Shown: positions 33,267 through 44,656 of the stretch, piece by piece
Layout: every line of letters begins with the position of its first letter
Numbering within the stretch: the stretch's first letter is position 1
DNA from: Alentia gelatinosa
Lineage: Eukaryota; Annelida; Polychaeta; Phyllodocida; Polynoidae
Assembly: GCA_950022655.1 (NCBI GenBank)
Contig: OX465590.1
Location: forward strand, 39,736,218-39,800,217
DNA: 64,000 nucleotides
Reading direction: 5' to 3'
Translations under genes and position numbers: made by a program
The notes under the pieces: generated by a model
Told to the model about the DNA's origin: nothing
Seen by the model: the letters and a program-made list of their open reading frames with translations, nothing else
Database searches by the model: none

Positions 33267-33539
33267 CCTTTTTTCTATCCCAACCCACCTCTCCCTATAA
33301 CTATTGGCTTCTTGGCTATTTTTATTATCTTATTATTACATGTTACCCATAACTATGTAATATTACATAATAACTTCATTATGTTCTCATATACTGTTCA
33401 TAATTGACAACAATATACATATGTCAATTATACACTTTTCATTATTATTGATATTCATTGTATAACCTTATTAATATCAATAAGAAATATAAAATTTTAT
33501 AAAATTTTATAAGCCCACTCCGGCTTTCCTCTTGTTTCA
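33267..33539. other. AT-rich 3' non-coding part of the retrotransposon
   Basis: Low-complexity AT-rich sequence, with ATAAAATTTTATAAAATTTT and no ORF. It contrasts sharply with the GC-rich coding part. Confidence 0.5.
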
Positions 33540-33650
33540 TTTGGGATCTGGGGTAATGAAGCATTTTTATCGATATTTGAAGGTATATAGGAATAGGGAA
33601 ACCAAGTACCGGTAAGCAAAAGTCAAAGTTGATACACAAAGTTGATACAC
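33540..33650 (+). repeat. Right terminal segment of the DIRS/Ngaro-like element
   Basis: TTTTTATCGATATTTGAAGG, ATAGGAATAGGGAAACC and AAGTACCGGTAAGCAAAAGT match the reverse strand of 9945-10075. AAAGTTGATACACAAAGTTGATACAC is a short direct repeat at the edge. Confidence 0.6.
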
Positions 33651-33782
33651 AACTTTCAATTGCTTCAATACACTACCTACATTTTTCTGTATATATTGAC
33701 AATGGTACGGAAAATTTGAGTCACTGTTGTTAAATACTTATGGACTATTTTCGTTGCCTCATCCGCGAGAACAGTCCCCTAT

Positions 33783-34095
33783 AGTGGAGGAATTGCAATA
33801 TAAGGGTTTTCCGTGGATTTGTAGGCTAAATGCTTCAATTTGAGGGGGCACATGACTATATATGTGAAAAGGGATGTGAAATGGGGGGGGGGGGGGGGGG
33901 GGTAAAAATTGATAATTCTCAGGTAAAACGGCGGCCATTTAGATTTTTGGCTTTTTCGGGCATTTCCTCCCATGGAATTCATGTAGATTTCTAATATGTT
34001 GTTCAGGAAAGGCTTGGGCCTACAAATCCACAAAAAAACCTTATATTGCAATTTGTTCAAGGTTGGGCCCTAAATTTGCCCAGATTTCCTCCACT
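33783..34095. mobile_element. Family G TIR element with poly-G tract
   Basis: AGTGGAGGAATTGCAATATA, then AAGG, TTTTCCGTGGATTTGTAGGC at the left are repeated inverted at the right with small gaps (GCCTACAAATCCACAAAAAA). The TIRs are about 50 bp. A run of about 20 G lies inside at 33883-33902. Confidence 0.65.
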
Positions 34096-34375
34096 ACTAC
34101 CAAGAAGATCTTTTATATTTAGATGCTGACCCTTATAAGACCTCTCCTACAGGTATACACTCTCTTTGGCCGGCGTTGTTAAACGGGCCCCAGGACAAAA
34201 AGTGACAGTCCCACCTAAAATTTACAATGAAGTGGATTAGTAAACACAAAGGTAAAAATGCTAAAAGTCATCAATGTTGGTAGATTATTTAGTAAGGTGT
34301 CCTGCCTCATGCCTCATATACGAAAGACAGAAGACTTAGGTAAGCTGAGTGATATAAGGTATCAGTTATGTTCTA

Positions 34376-34645
34376 TTATCTCACACCTGGTATTTTTCTC
34401 CATAGATTTAACATTGGGAACTTATATCCAACGATTCTGGAGTATTTAGAAAAAAATACTCAATGGGGAATTATTCACAAATGTTAGCTGATTAGTCAAT
34501 GTGAGGGGTGAAACTAATTCAGAAACAGATTCATGTTTACGGTCAGGGCTCGATCTCATCTTGTATGAATCGTTACATAATTCACGCTGCTTCGTCTTGT
34601 GAATTACTACTCGATGGGGTACGAGCTCTGACCTTAAACTTTCAT
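34376..34645 (+). mobile_element. Hairpin-tail element, beta type, copy 4
   Basis: The tail starts TTATCTCACACCTGG, with CCATAGATTTAACATTGGG, and closes at GAGGGGTGAAAC. The hairpin (about 34533-34645) pairs GGTCAGGGCTCGAT with ACGAGCTCTGACC. The tip is ATTCACGCTGCTTCGTCTTG. Confidence 0.6.
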
Positions 34646-35237
34646 AGGTTTCCTCTATAAGACAGTACAGTTTGACCCAATGAGAATGTGATATCAAGTA
34701 GATTGACCACCTCCTAGCTATTAGTTTCCTAGATTACACACTGCATATTATTACTGATTACCCAACCTTGCTATGTGACAGTTCTGAAAACATTTCAGAA
34801 TAGTGCGCAAAAGAATATATATAACCACTATCATATTGTGAATATGAACGTGCATATTACATGTTTAATGTTGTCTGTATTAACAGTGCAACTAGGGCTT
34901 CTTAACTTCAAACTCCAAAAGTCATGAAAATGGCAGTTTTGTAACATGTACGCTGGAAATGCTGTACCGTAGTATCTTTATCAATCCCCAACTCACATTT
35001 TGAAGTACGAGCGTGGCGAATGGGAAGTCTGAGTATCGGTTATTAGGCAACTATTTATTTCCATTCATAACTAAAATAACTAGCCTTCTCGAACAGGTAG
35101 TCTGTTATTTCAGCGGGGTGATTGTGTGACGCTCCGTTTTTCAGTGTTATTAAATGCCAAGCCTTGCTGTTTATTCATGAAGGGGATGGTAGAGTATGAG
35201 GCTTTGTTGTACAACAGCGGCACAATATTGGACCGGT

Positions 35238-35555
35238 GTGATGCGAAATTTGGTTACCCTGGGAGAAATGGTAATTATCGCCCACTAGTATCTTGTGCGC
35301 AAACATGTGCAGTGTTGAAGTCCACGATTGGAGAGTGAACAATTTGCCGAAATTAAGCATATCATGACATATCACAACATGTAATCCTCAAGTCTAAATA
35401 CTATTCTTTTCATTTATTTACTTTAAAATCACATCAAAATAATAGTATGTCCAATAGTCTGTGATATCTGAACGGAAGAACGTGTCCAGCCGCATGCGCA
35501 TATTGGGTGGGCGATAATTACCATTTTTCCCGGGATAACCAAGTCTCGCAGTACA
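35238..35555. mobile_element. Family H TIR element, copy 2
   Basis: GCGAAATTTGGTTACCC followed by GAAATGGTAATTATCGCCCA at the left, and the inverse (TGGGCGATAATTACCATTTT) at the right. It has the same interior words as copy 1 in inverted order. Confidence 0.65.
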
Positions 35556-35569
35556 CCAGCCCAGGCATA

Positions 35570-36480
35570 ACATCCACAATGTAATGTGGCGTTTCCACCT
35601 CCCAATTGTGACCATGGATGTGGCATTTAGCAACGCGAATGATCAACAACTAGATATGGGAAGAGATGTCCATGAACACTATTTGCGCTAAAAGGATAGG
35701 GTACATGTATTTCAGTCATGGCTTCATGTTCATGGAAACACACTCGTGGCACACAGGTTACGGCAAATATGTGTAATGACATCAGTTTTACTTTTACGAA
35801 ATCTCCCCATCTTAACCCTTTAAGGGCGGGTACCTGTGGCAATAGTATGACAGAAGCAACACGTAAAATTGATAGTAAAAACGCTTTTAAAAGGATGATA
35901 AAGAAAATGGGGGACTTACCATGAAGGGCTAATAATCAATAATAATCAACAATCAACAATCAACTGAATTGACTACTTTATTCAATGCCTTAAGGATGCA
36001 TGATTAAATTTAAAGGTTTTATTTAATTTAATAAAATATCTATGGTCTATCTAATAAATCAATCGTCAACTTTCAAGAGTTTACATAGGCTACGAGGAAT
36101 CAAGAAATGACTTCCATGTGCCTCTGTCTGCCTCTGTCTGTCTCTGTCCGTCTTTCTCTTTCTTTTTCTCTCCTATAAAGGATACACATAATGTGATAGT
36201 ATGTGAAGCCGAAATTGTCTAACCTCATGCCACAATCTGAACATCGAAGTACTGTAGTGTGGTAAAGGGCGGATACTAGGGCTAATGTATACCGCCAGGG
36301 GGCGGGAGGCCTCAGGCCTATAGTGATAGTTCAATAGTTTAGGACATGATAAAATATGCAATCATTAACATTATTGTCCATTTCACCCAGAATCATAACC
36401 TGGGTGTGGCATCTATATTCTGTGAAAATTTCATGATTATATATCCAATATTTCTCATTTTATTCCACAAAAACGAAATT
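35570..36480. other. No recognised gene; relic of family B and CT-rich patch
   Basis: TAATGTGGCGTTTCCACCTC at 35580 is an isolated family B end. A CT-rich low-complexity stretch lies at 36117-36175 and an AATCAACAATCAAC repeat near 35940. Nothing coding is recognised. Confidence 0.4.
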
Positions 36481-36498
36481 TAGCAGATTTAAAAAAAT

Positions 36499-36583
36499 GA
36501 TGCCTTTTGGCATCACCCGCCCCAGCACAGATGATGCCATATGGCATCATCCCGCCCTAGCACGGTTGATGCCATATGGCATC
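36499..36583. repeat. Three regularly spaced 16-bp palindromes
   Basis: GATGCCATATGGCATC, a perfect palindrome, occurs at 36533-36548 and 36568-36583. A variant with TTTT in place of the central ATAT is at 36499-36514. Spacing is 34-35 bp, and the intervening words are similar (CACCCGCCCCAGCAC). Confidence 0.75.
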
Positions 36584-36894
36584 ACCCACCGTGAATGGGT
36601 TAAGGCATTGGTGGGCTATAACTCCTGCACGAGAAGTCTTGGATTAATCTGGAAATTATCGAGGGGAGATTTCAGTCTTTTCTTTCACACATGCCAGAAG
36701 GGAACAAGCTTTCCCCCAAAAAACTATGAGCGGCATTTGTTAATGGACTCAGTACAGCACGTTGAGGATCAGAAGGGGTTGGACAGATATTGTACTCGTG
36801 TAGTTTACTCGACATTTTTGGTATTGGAGAGGAATTCTAGATGTAAACCTCTTCTCATTGGAAGAATTTTATTCATGGAAATAAAGCTGCTTGC

Positions 36895-36965
<71 letters not shown>
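36895..36965. repeat. (TA)n microsatellite
   Basis: About 68 bp of uninterrupted TA dinucleotides ending in TTTGTGTGTGTG. The ORF crossing it is an artefact. Confidence 0.95.
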
Positions 36966-36969
<4 letters not shown>

Positions 36970-37112
36970 GTGTGTGTAATGACCAGCATGAAATACCACC
37001 ATACATAGTTGTTAGATTCTCTTTGCTGCTACAGGGAGTTTCGAAACAATCTTAGAATGCCTGAATCAATACTGTCCATCATTTTTAAATTCACCGATCG
37101 TAGCTTTTGGTC

Positions 37113-37172
37113 GCGTGTCAACCTCGGGTAGTAAATGTCAGCCTCAAGTAGTAAACGTCAGCCTTGGGCAGC
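37113..37172. repeat. 24-bp tandem repeat, about 2.5 copies
   Basis: Words of the form GTCAACCTCGGGTAGTAAAT repeat at about 24-bp spacing (GTCAGCCTCAAGTAGTAAAC, GTCAGCCTTGGGCAGCAG). Confidence 0.55.
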
Positions 37173-38176
37173 AGACGAAAGTTTCCACAGCCCCAGCAGC
37201 TGGATATGAATATACAGTGTACGGTCATGGGTATAAAGGAATATCTGTTGAGGCCTTAGTATCACCAACCATTAAAGCGCTGTTTTTGGTAGATGCTTGT
37301 GGGTGTTGATAGTGGTGAGTTTTATAGGAGATGGAAAAGCATGATGAAGAGGGAAACAGACGATGTAACTCAAGGAGAAGGAGGCTAAGGAGAACAGATA
37401 GTGTATCCCTGAAATGACTGATAAATGACTGATGAATATAAGGAGAATCAGTAGTGCAGTGAATTGGAAAAATGGTGGCAATCTAGAATAGGAACACCTG
37501 AGGGTTGTAGTCCAGTTAGGGGTAAAGGTATACCAGGTAACCATGTAATTATACAGTTAAAATATAAAAAAAGGGAGCAAGACGAAAGATGTGTGAGAGA
37601 GACAGTCTGATAAATATGAGGAAAAGACAACAAGGAAATGATGCAATGTACTGTATGCTGTATACTGGAAAATAAATGCTGTGCTCTATTTAAACAAAAA
37701 TATATATGATGGAAGTAGACAATATAACCAGACGACAACCAAATAAATTTTGTAGGCGTTTTTATTTGAACCGACGTTTCGACACAAGTTGGTCTTTTTC
37801 ATATATGTTAATGTAAGAGTTTCGGGAACTTTTCCTTTAGGAAACTCTACGTCGAGGATGTGAGATAACCAGGCGCCCTACCTCTACACACCATGCAGGA
37901 TCAGACCGAGCAACTCCGAGCAACTAGAAAGATCACAGTCCACCATCTGGTGCACAGTCGAAAGCATTTACAGGCAGATTAAAGTCAGGGCCGGCCCTAA
38001 TGCCAAGGCCCTTCTCCTCTGACACCAGGGAGTACTTCGTATTGACCTTCGAGGAGCAGAGCCCCTCAGCAGCGAGCGGTGAAAGGTGGTGACCTGGATA
38101 AAGAGCAGCTCACGGGGCGCGAACTTGTAGATCATCAGTCTGAGTGGTATGGTCGATGGGAGGAGGTGCGGCACTC

Positions 38177-39075
38177 TCTTTATCTCACCACTGGTATTTT
38201 TGTCCCATAGGCTTAAGATTGGGAACCCGTTCTCCATGCCTCTATGTGGATTGCAGTCTGTTCTCCATGGTCTTTATCTCACCCCTGGTATTTTTGTCCC
38301 ATAGGCTTAAGATTGGGAACCCGTTCTCCATGCCTCTATGTGGATTGCAGTCTGTTCTCCATGGTCTTTATCTCACCCCTGGTATTTTTGTCCCATAGGC
38401 TTAACATTGGGAACCCGTTCTCCATGCCTTTATGTGGATTGCAGTCTGTTCTCCATGGTCCTTATCTCACCCCTGGTATTTTTGTCCCATAGGCTTAACA
38501 TTGGGAACCCGTTCTCCATGCCTCTATGTGGATTGCAGTCTGTTCTCCATGGTCTTTATCTCACCCCTAGAATAAACGTCCATAGGCTTAACATTGGGAA
38601 CCCGTTCTCCATGCCTCTATGTGGATTGCAGTCTGTTCTCCATGGTCTTTATCTCACCCCTGGTATTTTTGTCCCATAGGCTTAACATTGGGAACCCGTT
38701 CTCCATGCCTTTATGTGGATTGCAGTCTGTTCTCCATGGTCCTTATCTCACCCCTGGTATTTTTGTCCCATAGGCTTAACATTGGGAACCCGTTCTCCAT
38801 GCCTCTATGTGGATTGCAGTCTGTTCTCCATGGTCTTTATCTCACCCCTAGAATAAACGTCCATAGGCTTAACATTGGGAACCCGTTCTCCATGCCTCTA
38901 TGTGGATTGAAGTCTGTTCTCCATGGTCTTTATCTCACCCCTGGAATAAACGTCCATAGGCTTAAGATTGGGAACTCGTTCTCCATGCCTCTATGCGTAT
39001 TGCAGTCTGTTCGCCTTGGTCTATATACTGTGAAACGTTCATTCTTTTAGTGTGTATAGGGATGAGATAAATACA
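38177..39075 (+). repeat. 94-bp tandem array with 281-bp higher-order period (expanded beta tail)
   Basis: There are nine units starting at about 38178 and spaced 93-94 bp, each opening with the beta tail terminus TTTATCTCACCCC. They continue with CCATAGGCTTAACATTGGG and GGATTGCAGTCTGTTCTCCA. Unit types follow a fixed order, and 38365-38645 recurs almost unchanged as 38646-38926. The array closes with GGGATGAGATAAA near 39072, the inverted tail terminus. All ORFs here are repeat translations. Confidence 0.85.
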
Positions 39076-39084
39076 GAAAGTAAC

Positions 39085-39215
39085 TCGTTTTGGTTGATGT
39101 CATTGGTCTCCAACTCGTTTGAACGCTACATGATATTCTCTCAGCTGTCGCCTCATATCACTCTGCAACAAACTTGTGGAGAATATGACTTTGACCAAAA
39201 GTTACTGGTTTTTTC
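39085..39215 (+). mobile_element. Beta-type hairpin attached to the 94-bp array
   Basis: The arms pair GTAACTCGTTTTGGTTGATG with CTTTGACCAAAAGTTAC, and TCTCCAACTCGTTTG with CAAACTTGTGGAGA. The tip is CTCTCAGCTGTCGCCTCAT. It follows the array as the hairpin follows the tail in single-unit copies. Confidence 0.65.
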
Positions 39216-39248
39216 TTAAGTCTCCCTCACGATTATTCTGTTGGATTC

Positions 39249-39372
39249 ACCTCTCTCTCTCTCTCTCTCTCTATTTCTCTTTCTCTCTCTCTCTATTTCT
39301 CTTTCTCTCTCTCTCTCTATTTCTCTTTCTCTCTCTATATATATTTCTCTTTCTCTCTCTCTTTCCCCATCT
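39249..39372 (+). repeat. (CT)n-rich microsatellite
   Basis: CTCTCTCT runs interspersed with ATTTCTCTTT, about 120 bp. Confidence 0.9.
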
Positions 39373-39766
39373 ATCCTTTCTCTTTCTGTTTTCAGGTCAT
39401 CACAGCGTTATGTAAATCTTTCACTGCACGAAAACCATCATTTTACATATGAATGCGCCGGGCGTATATAAGTAAGTATTTTGCGTCTACAAGGTCGTCT
39501 TAATCCCCGTGTGTATACACCTCATCTGTGGGCGTATATAAGCGTCCAGTGAACAGGGCTTCCTGTACTTCTACCAACACAAAGGGCGGGAGGTAGCGGG
39601 GGCAGAGGGTATTTTCTCTCATATCGTTGGGTGTGAAATACAGCCAAGACGCGTCTGTCGTATATAAGGCCTGGGCGTATAAAAATGAAAACAAGTCAAT
39701 ATTCAGCCAATACATGCACTTGCGTGATGGCGTATATATGAATAAAACGGTGGTTTTCATGCAGTG

Positions 39767-40035
39767 TTTATCCTGACCCTCATATAAATCTCAATAAACT
39801 TAATATGGTGTGACTTTATGCCACAGTTATGCCATAAGATATGTGCATACCATTCTTGACAAATTAAGATAAAATACGTGATGGGGTAAAAATAAAATCT
39901 AAACATAACTCAATTTGATATGATTGTTTATATAGTGTTCGTTTTCTTCCGCTACAGATATCACTCAGCTTCGCTCGTGAAATCTTTCCGCAAAGACAAC
40001 TCATAGAGAGTTTGTGATATTTCTTGATAATATTT
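39767..40035 (+). mobile_element. Hairpin-tail element, alpha type, copy 7
   Basis: TTTATCCTGACCCTCATATA, ATAAACTTAATATGGTGTG, GCCACAGTTATGCCATAAG, then GGGGTAAAAATAAAATC. The hairpin has tip CACTCAGCTTCGCTCGTG. Right-arm pairing is weaker than in copies 3 to 5. Confidence 0.6.
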
Positions 40036-40221
40036 TATTATGTTTCTCGATAATATCTTCACTGGAGAGAGGAACTCTCATTCTATAAATAGAACACTTG
40101 TATCCACTGGCATGCTGGGTATTGTGACACATATTCTCCGTCCTGGTTAACCTTCAGGGGGCATCCTTTACCAGCCGCCCATCTACTTCCCGTTTGTACA
40201 CAGTCAACTCAGTAGATCTAT

Positions 40222-40592
40222 TTATTATCCTACCCCTAATAAAAAACCGCCATAGACTTAACATAGGCATATTTTATGTGGCAGGCCGGGACATAGAGTG
40301 TTTTTTATGCCACTAGAGTAATAACAATATTGACCAATCAGAGAGCAGGATGTCAGCTACTATGAAAAAAGTTCTGTTGGTCGTTGAGTCAATATTTATC
40401 TTTTAGTAATACAAAAGCATAGACGGGGTAGGATAAATACGAAACCAAACTCGAGTTAGACTTGTCAGTGTCTATGCCACTCTGGTCAGGTCTGCTCCTC
40501 ACTGCACTCGGCTACGCCTCGTGTAGTAATACACGACCTGCCCATCGTGGCATAAACATTGTCAAGTCTAACTCTCGTTCGGTTTCTACTAA
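40222..40592 (+). mobile_element. Hairpin-tail element, alpha type, copy 8
   Basis: The tail runs from TTATCCTACCCCTAATAA to GGGGTAGGATAAATACG, with CCATAGACTTAACATAGGC. The hairpin (40440-40592) pairs AAACTCGAGTTAGACTTG with CAAGTCTAACTCTCG. The tip is GCACTCGGCTACGCCTCGTG. It has the same layout as copy 6 but mostly different arm sequence. Confidence 0.7.
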
Positions 40593-40995
40593 TTATCCAT
40601 CGTATACAAAGCCCCCATTGAAAATGTATGGGGACTCAGTAAACCACGACCCATTGTATACAACCTGTCAGATACCATAACTGTGGTATACGGATTCAAA
40701 CCTGTGGTATACGGCCTCAAAACCATGGTATACGGGAAAAATAGTCCCTTTTGCTATAGAGCAGAGAAATAGTCCCTATTGTTATACCCTTTGAAATGAC
40801 AATTACTGGGTTTAATTTATTCGAAAAGTTGGATAATAAATGCAACAAACGATGATTTTGTGGACAGGTAGCTCTGTAAACCACTCGCGGTTGATCTCGT
40901 AATACACTCGCCAGCGCTCGTGTATTACTACGCGTCAACGTCTCGTGGTTTACGGCCGTCTGTCCACAAAACCATCGATTATTGTCTATGTATAG
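40593..40995 (-). mobile_element. Hairpin family L, copy 1
   Basis: The hairpin at 40846-40995 pairs GATTTTGTGGACAG with CTGTCCACAAAACC. The tip is ATACACTCGCCAGCGCTCGT. The tail to 40593 has repeated GTGGTATACGG words and a CATTGAAAATGTATGGGG block. Copies at 45868-46245 and 56852-57215 run in the opposite orientation. Confidence 0.7.
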
Positions 40996-41837
40996 ACAAT
41001 AATACCATGATTTTGATATGAGTGGCCGCATTCTCCACGTAGTTGATGCGTAGTATTCTGTAGTGTCAATTACAAGGTGAATACAACCATACAGATAAAA
41101 ACAATGGTAATGTTGTTTTTATTACTCACTTTTCAACTATTCATTATGAATAAATCCTTTAGATAATTACAAATTCGACGCAAGCGCCATGCATTGTTTA
41201 TATAAAATAGTTTATTTAATGCCCATCAAGTGTCCGAAAAGACCCTAGGAGAAAACGGCTTTCCGCATTCTACTCAGTAGCGATCTGTAGGCTCCATAGG
41301 CTTAGTGTGGAGACCTATTAGGTGGGTCATAAAATTTGATACGAAGAAGGGAATACTCCGACCACTGAACGATTTACTCACTCCTGCGACAAGAAATAAA
41401 TCAAAACACTGGGATATATGGATATATGAAGACATCTATCTCGGTTAGGTGACAGGATTGGCTTAGAACATACAAGGACATTGATTTTATATCATGGACC
41501 CAGTGGTTCATTGGCCTGAGCAGCATTGGCTATATGTCGTACACGTATAAGTCTCACTCATTCTAAATCTCTTACATCCATAAAATTCACATTTACAAAG
41601 CCATAATGTATGGATATTTGGTAGGAATGGGTGTCCTGACCATCAATCAATTTATTGGTTTTCTTGGCTCTATCATATATCTTGGCCAGTTCAGCAGATG
41701 AATGTATAAGTAAAGAGAATCATGAGATATAAGATTTGCTATTCTAGATAGTCTTGAATTCTTCAGAGAAACCTAGTTGTTGAGGCAAACTGCATTTCAC
41801 ATTATTAGAGAGGGTGAGGATCATCCCAAAATACATA

Positions 41838-41950
41838 AACAATAATCGATGGTTTTGTGGACAGGCGGCCGTAAACCACGAGAGGTTGACGCGTGGTAAT
41901 ACACGAGCACTAGTGAGTGTATTACGACGTCAACCGCGAGTGGTATCGCA
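41838..41950 (+). mobile_element. Hairpin family L, copy 2 (truncated)
   Basis: AACAATAATCGATGGTTTTG, GTGGACAGGCGGCCGTAAAC and tip ATACACGAGCACTAGTGAGT. The right arm stops after CGCGAGTGGT and no tail follows. Confidence 0.6.
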
Positions 41951-43640
41951 AACTATAATCGGATCGCAATTTTTTTATTCTTACGATCACTTTAACGACC
42001 CGACTGATAAAGCATTGCTCCTGAAATATCGGATCGTATCCCTTTATTCTCACAGTATCACTATTTTTTATGATGCGATAGCGATACAACAATTCAGGGT
42101 GACATATTGAATGAGACAGGGGAAAATTAATTAATTCTTGAATTAAATACAGATGGCATCACAGTTAAAACTGATCCGACACCTGGTGGTGTGGATCGCT
42201 ATTTTCTATAGGTAGAAGAACAAATGGCGGGGGTTGGTGGTGCCACCATGGATCGTTATTTGAAATATCAGATAAGGCTGTATCTAACCCACAGCAATAC
42301 GATCTGCAGTGCTGTGAAGGTCCGGGTAAAAACTATCGCTAAAAGCTGTATTTTACGCGGCGATGCGCCTATGCGATTACTACGCGATCTGCAAAATTTC
42401 AGGAGCAACGTTTAGGCCCTCGGATCTCTACTCTGCGATCCGCAACTCTGTCGTAAACGTGGAACAACGGGGCCCAGGGCTGAGATAGATTAGCACCAGT
42501 AGTCCTCTAGCTGCAGTTTCACAGGTTACCGAGGAAGTCACGAAACACTGCCAACAGATTTAATTACACTCATGTGGGGGGTAGTCAGGAGGAGGTGCGG
42601 ATCGGAAATGTCATGGAGCTAATTACCGCAGTAAAGTGTGTGAGTTAATCACAGTAATTACGTTTGACCGAGAAGCGTGGTGCTTGAACCTGCTCATGAT
42701 TAGTGTAAGGTGGGTGAAGTGTAGGGAATGGACACGACATTTCTTCGTTCTGGTTGATAAGGTGGCATATGTTGGATGCAAAATGATGGTAAATGCACAA
42801 TAAATCTAATTCCACCAGAACGTATAATAAGAATTTGTTCAAATATTGTCTGATTGTGATTATTGTATTAAGGAGGACAATCTTCATTTCCATTATTTTA
42901 TATCAGAGAATTATATATTGTATATCTATATATATGTATAGAAAATAGCACATTATTGCCTGAAGAGGTCTGATAAAACCAGACGAAACCTTCCAACCAT
43001 CCCTATACTTCCGTTCCCTATCTCGATGTATATTTATCCCCAATATATCATTTTGATAAAAACATCAGCTCGTCTTGTTTTCTGTGGATCTTTCAACAAA
43101 CTAAATTGTATAATCTAAGAAGGTCTCATGTCTCACTTCGCACCTAGATTAGAGAAATATTAAAGGAGGCCTTACTTTTGGTCACTAAGAAGTCGAACAG
43201 TTGTGTTTTGATTTAGGCTAGAATATATATTCATATGCAAAATGTGTATCAAGGTTATCTAGATTCCTATGGATTTTTGAAAGAGCTGAGAAGTAGAATC
43301 ATTGCTAAGAAAATTAAATGTTTTAATCTGGGTGAATTCCAAGAATTTAAATCTCTACGTAAAATGGATGAAGCAATGTAGCGCCTCTCCGAATCTTACC
43401 TTATAAGTTAAGTAAAGCTATCCTGAATTTGAACATATTTTCTCTTTCCATTGATTTCATATTTGCAATATTCACTTTCACACCAGAACGAAAGGGACAC
43501 GTTTCTGTGGTAGGTATTATAAAGATACATTTCATTTTTATTTTTTAAACATTTCTTTATTGACGAATATAAATCTTTACATATACTTCTCCGCTCTTTA
43601 TTGTACATATAAATCAGGAATGTTTGACCAATAATATAAA
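41951..43640. other. No recognised gene; diverged repeats
   Basis: Words such as GATGCGATAGCGAT and TCTGCGATCCGCAA recur here and near 45244-45310, suggesting an old dispersed repeat. A hammerhead-like motif lies at 42957-42990 (see findings). The (TA)-rich stretch at 42910-42942 is low complexity. Confidence 0.4.
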
Positions 43641-43641
43641 A

Positions 43642-43917
43642 AGACGTCACGAGTTTGACTATGAGTTTATTTATGTCACATATTTTGTTGGCTCCGTAAT
43701 CTCCCTCATCTTCGACTCGTGAGATTACGAAGCCAACAAAATATGTGACATTAATAAACTCAAACTCAAATGAGTGGCGTCTAGATTTTATCCTAACCCG
43801 TTTCCACAATTTTTGAATATTAGAAGGTGGTTATATAAACCACACTTTATGTCACACCCGTGACATAATCAAATTCAACGTTAAGCCTATGGCGTTTTTT
43901 ATCAGGGGTAGGATAAA
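43642..43917 (-). mobile_element. Hairpin-tail element, alpha type, copy 9
   Basis: The hairpin (43642-43781) has arms that pair over about 60 bp (GTCACATATTTTGTTGGC, GAGTTTGACTATGAG). The tip is CCTCATCTTCGACTCGTGAG. The tail runs from GATTTTATCCTAACCCG to GGGGTAGGATAAA, with CAACGTTAAGCCTATGG. Confidence 0.75.
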
Positions 43918-44504
43918 GATGGCGACCCGATGGCGATTTTACATAACCTATTTTAACCTCTGAGAATTTTATGACATAGAAATAAAACGTATCATCACCT
44001 CATCTGCTGGTTCTACTCGGCGGGGGTCATATCATCCTTGCGGTATTGATTCTGTAGTTAATACCTCTGCAGGTGAGCCTTCATCAGCACAAAATACCCC
44101 CCTGGGTGGTGATATATATCACGACCAACGCTGAGATACGTTACACCCTCGTAGAGAATGTACTTGAGATATTCCCAGGCAGATCCAATTATGATATTTT
44201 CAAGGGGGTGTCGGAGGAGAGAGTGGGTAGGAGTGGGGGTTTAATAACCTAGAAAAGAGGCTCTCAGGGACCCGAGAAGAAGTCAGGCGGCCCCTCGAGC
44301 TCCGGTATAGTCATAAGGAGAACACTAACTGCATGGAGTTGTCCCCCTGCATTAACTGCCATATAAGGAATTTATATCGAACTGCATAGAGAATCGTATA
44401 AATAGTTCATTTTACGATTCGAGTGCGGTTCTGGATTTATCTCACCCCTTTCAAGGTTAGGGGAGTTGAAATTTCTTGTCTTGTCTTGTCATCTCTCTGA
44501 AATC

Positions 44505-44656
44505 CTGGCCGCTGATTGGTCAATCGCCTATGACGTCATCTCGTATTCACTCCGCCACGACCATGGCGTAGTATTGTCACTTTACCGGGGTGATCGTTGA
44601 GTATCTTTTTTTAATGTTATTCCTATGGCTACACTTGTACCAGGGGTGAGATAAAG
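44505..44656. mobile_element. Partial hairpin-associated module, beta closure
   Basis: ATTCACTCCGCCACGACC, ATGGCGTAGTATTGTCACTT, TACCGGGGTGATCGTTGAG, ending CAGGGGTGAGATAAAG. It matches 12545-12672. Confidence 0.45.

Larger units (their letters stand above)
28455..33650 (+). mobile_element. DIRS/Ngaro-like tyrosine-recombinase retrotransposon (damaged)
   Basis: From left to right: a left terminal repeat (28455-28710), an untranslated leader, a gag-like and RT ORF, an RT C-terminus plus RNase H segment, a tyrosine recombinase, an AT-rich 3' region and a right terminal segment (33540-33650). The order RT, RNase H, tyrosine recombinase, with no aspartic protease, no DDE integrase and no visible methyltransferase domain, fits the Ngaro/PAT side of the DIRS order. 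The coding part is much richer in G and C than the flanks. Two apparent one-base losses and one in-frame stop make it non-functional as read. Confidence 0.8.

Noticed and set aside
36497..36979. 160-codon ORF ending in Ile-Tyr repeats
   Set aside because: Reads through a (TA)n microsatellite and a palindromic tandem repeat. No conserved domain.
38144..39050. Series of 80-140 codon ORFs with MWIAVCSPWSLSHPW-like repeats
   Set aside because: 94 is not a multiple of three, and the frames stay open only because adjacent units lack stops. They come from the tail array.
43408..43809. 133-codon minus-strand ORF
   Set aside because: Half of it lies in the arms of an alpha hairpin. The rest is AT-rich without motifs.
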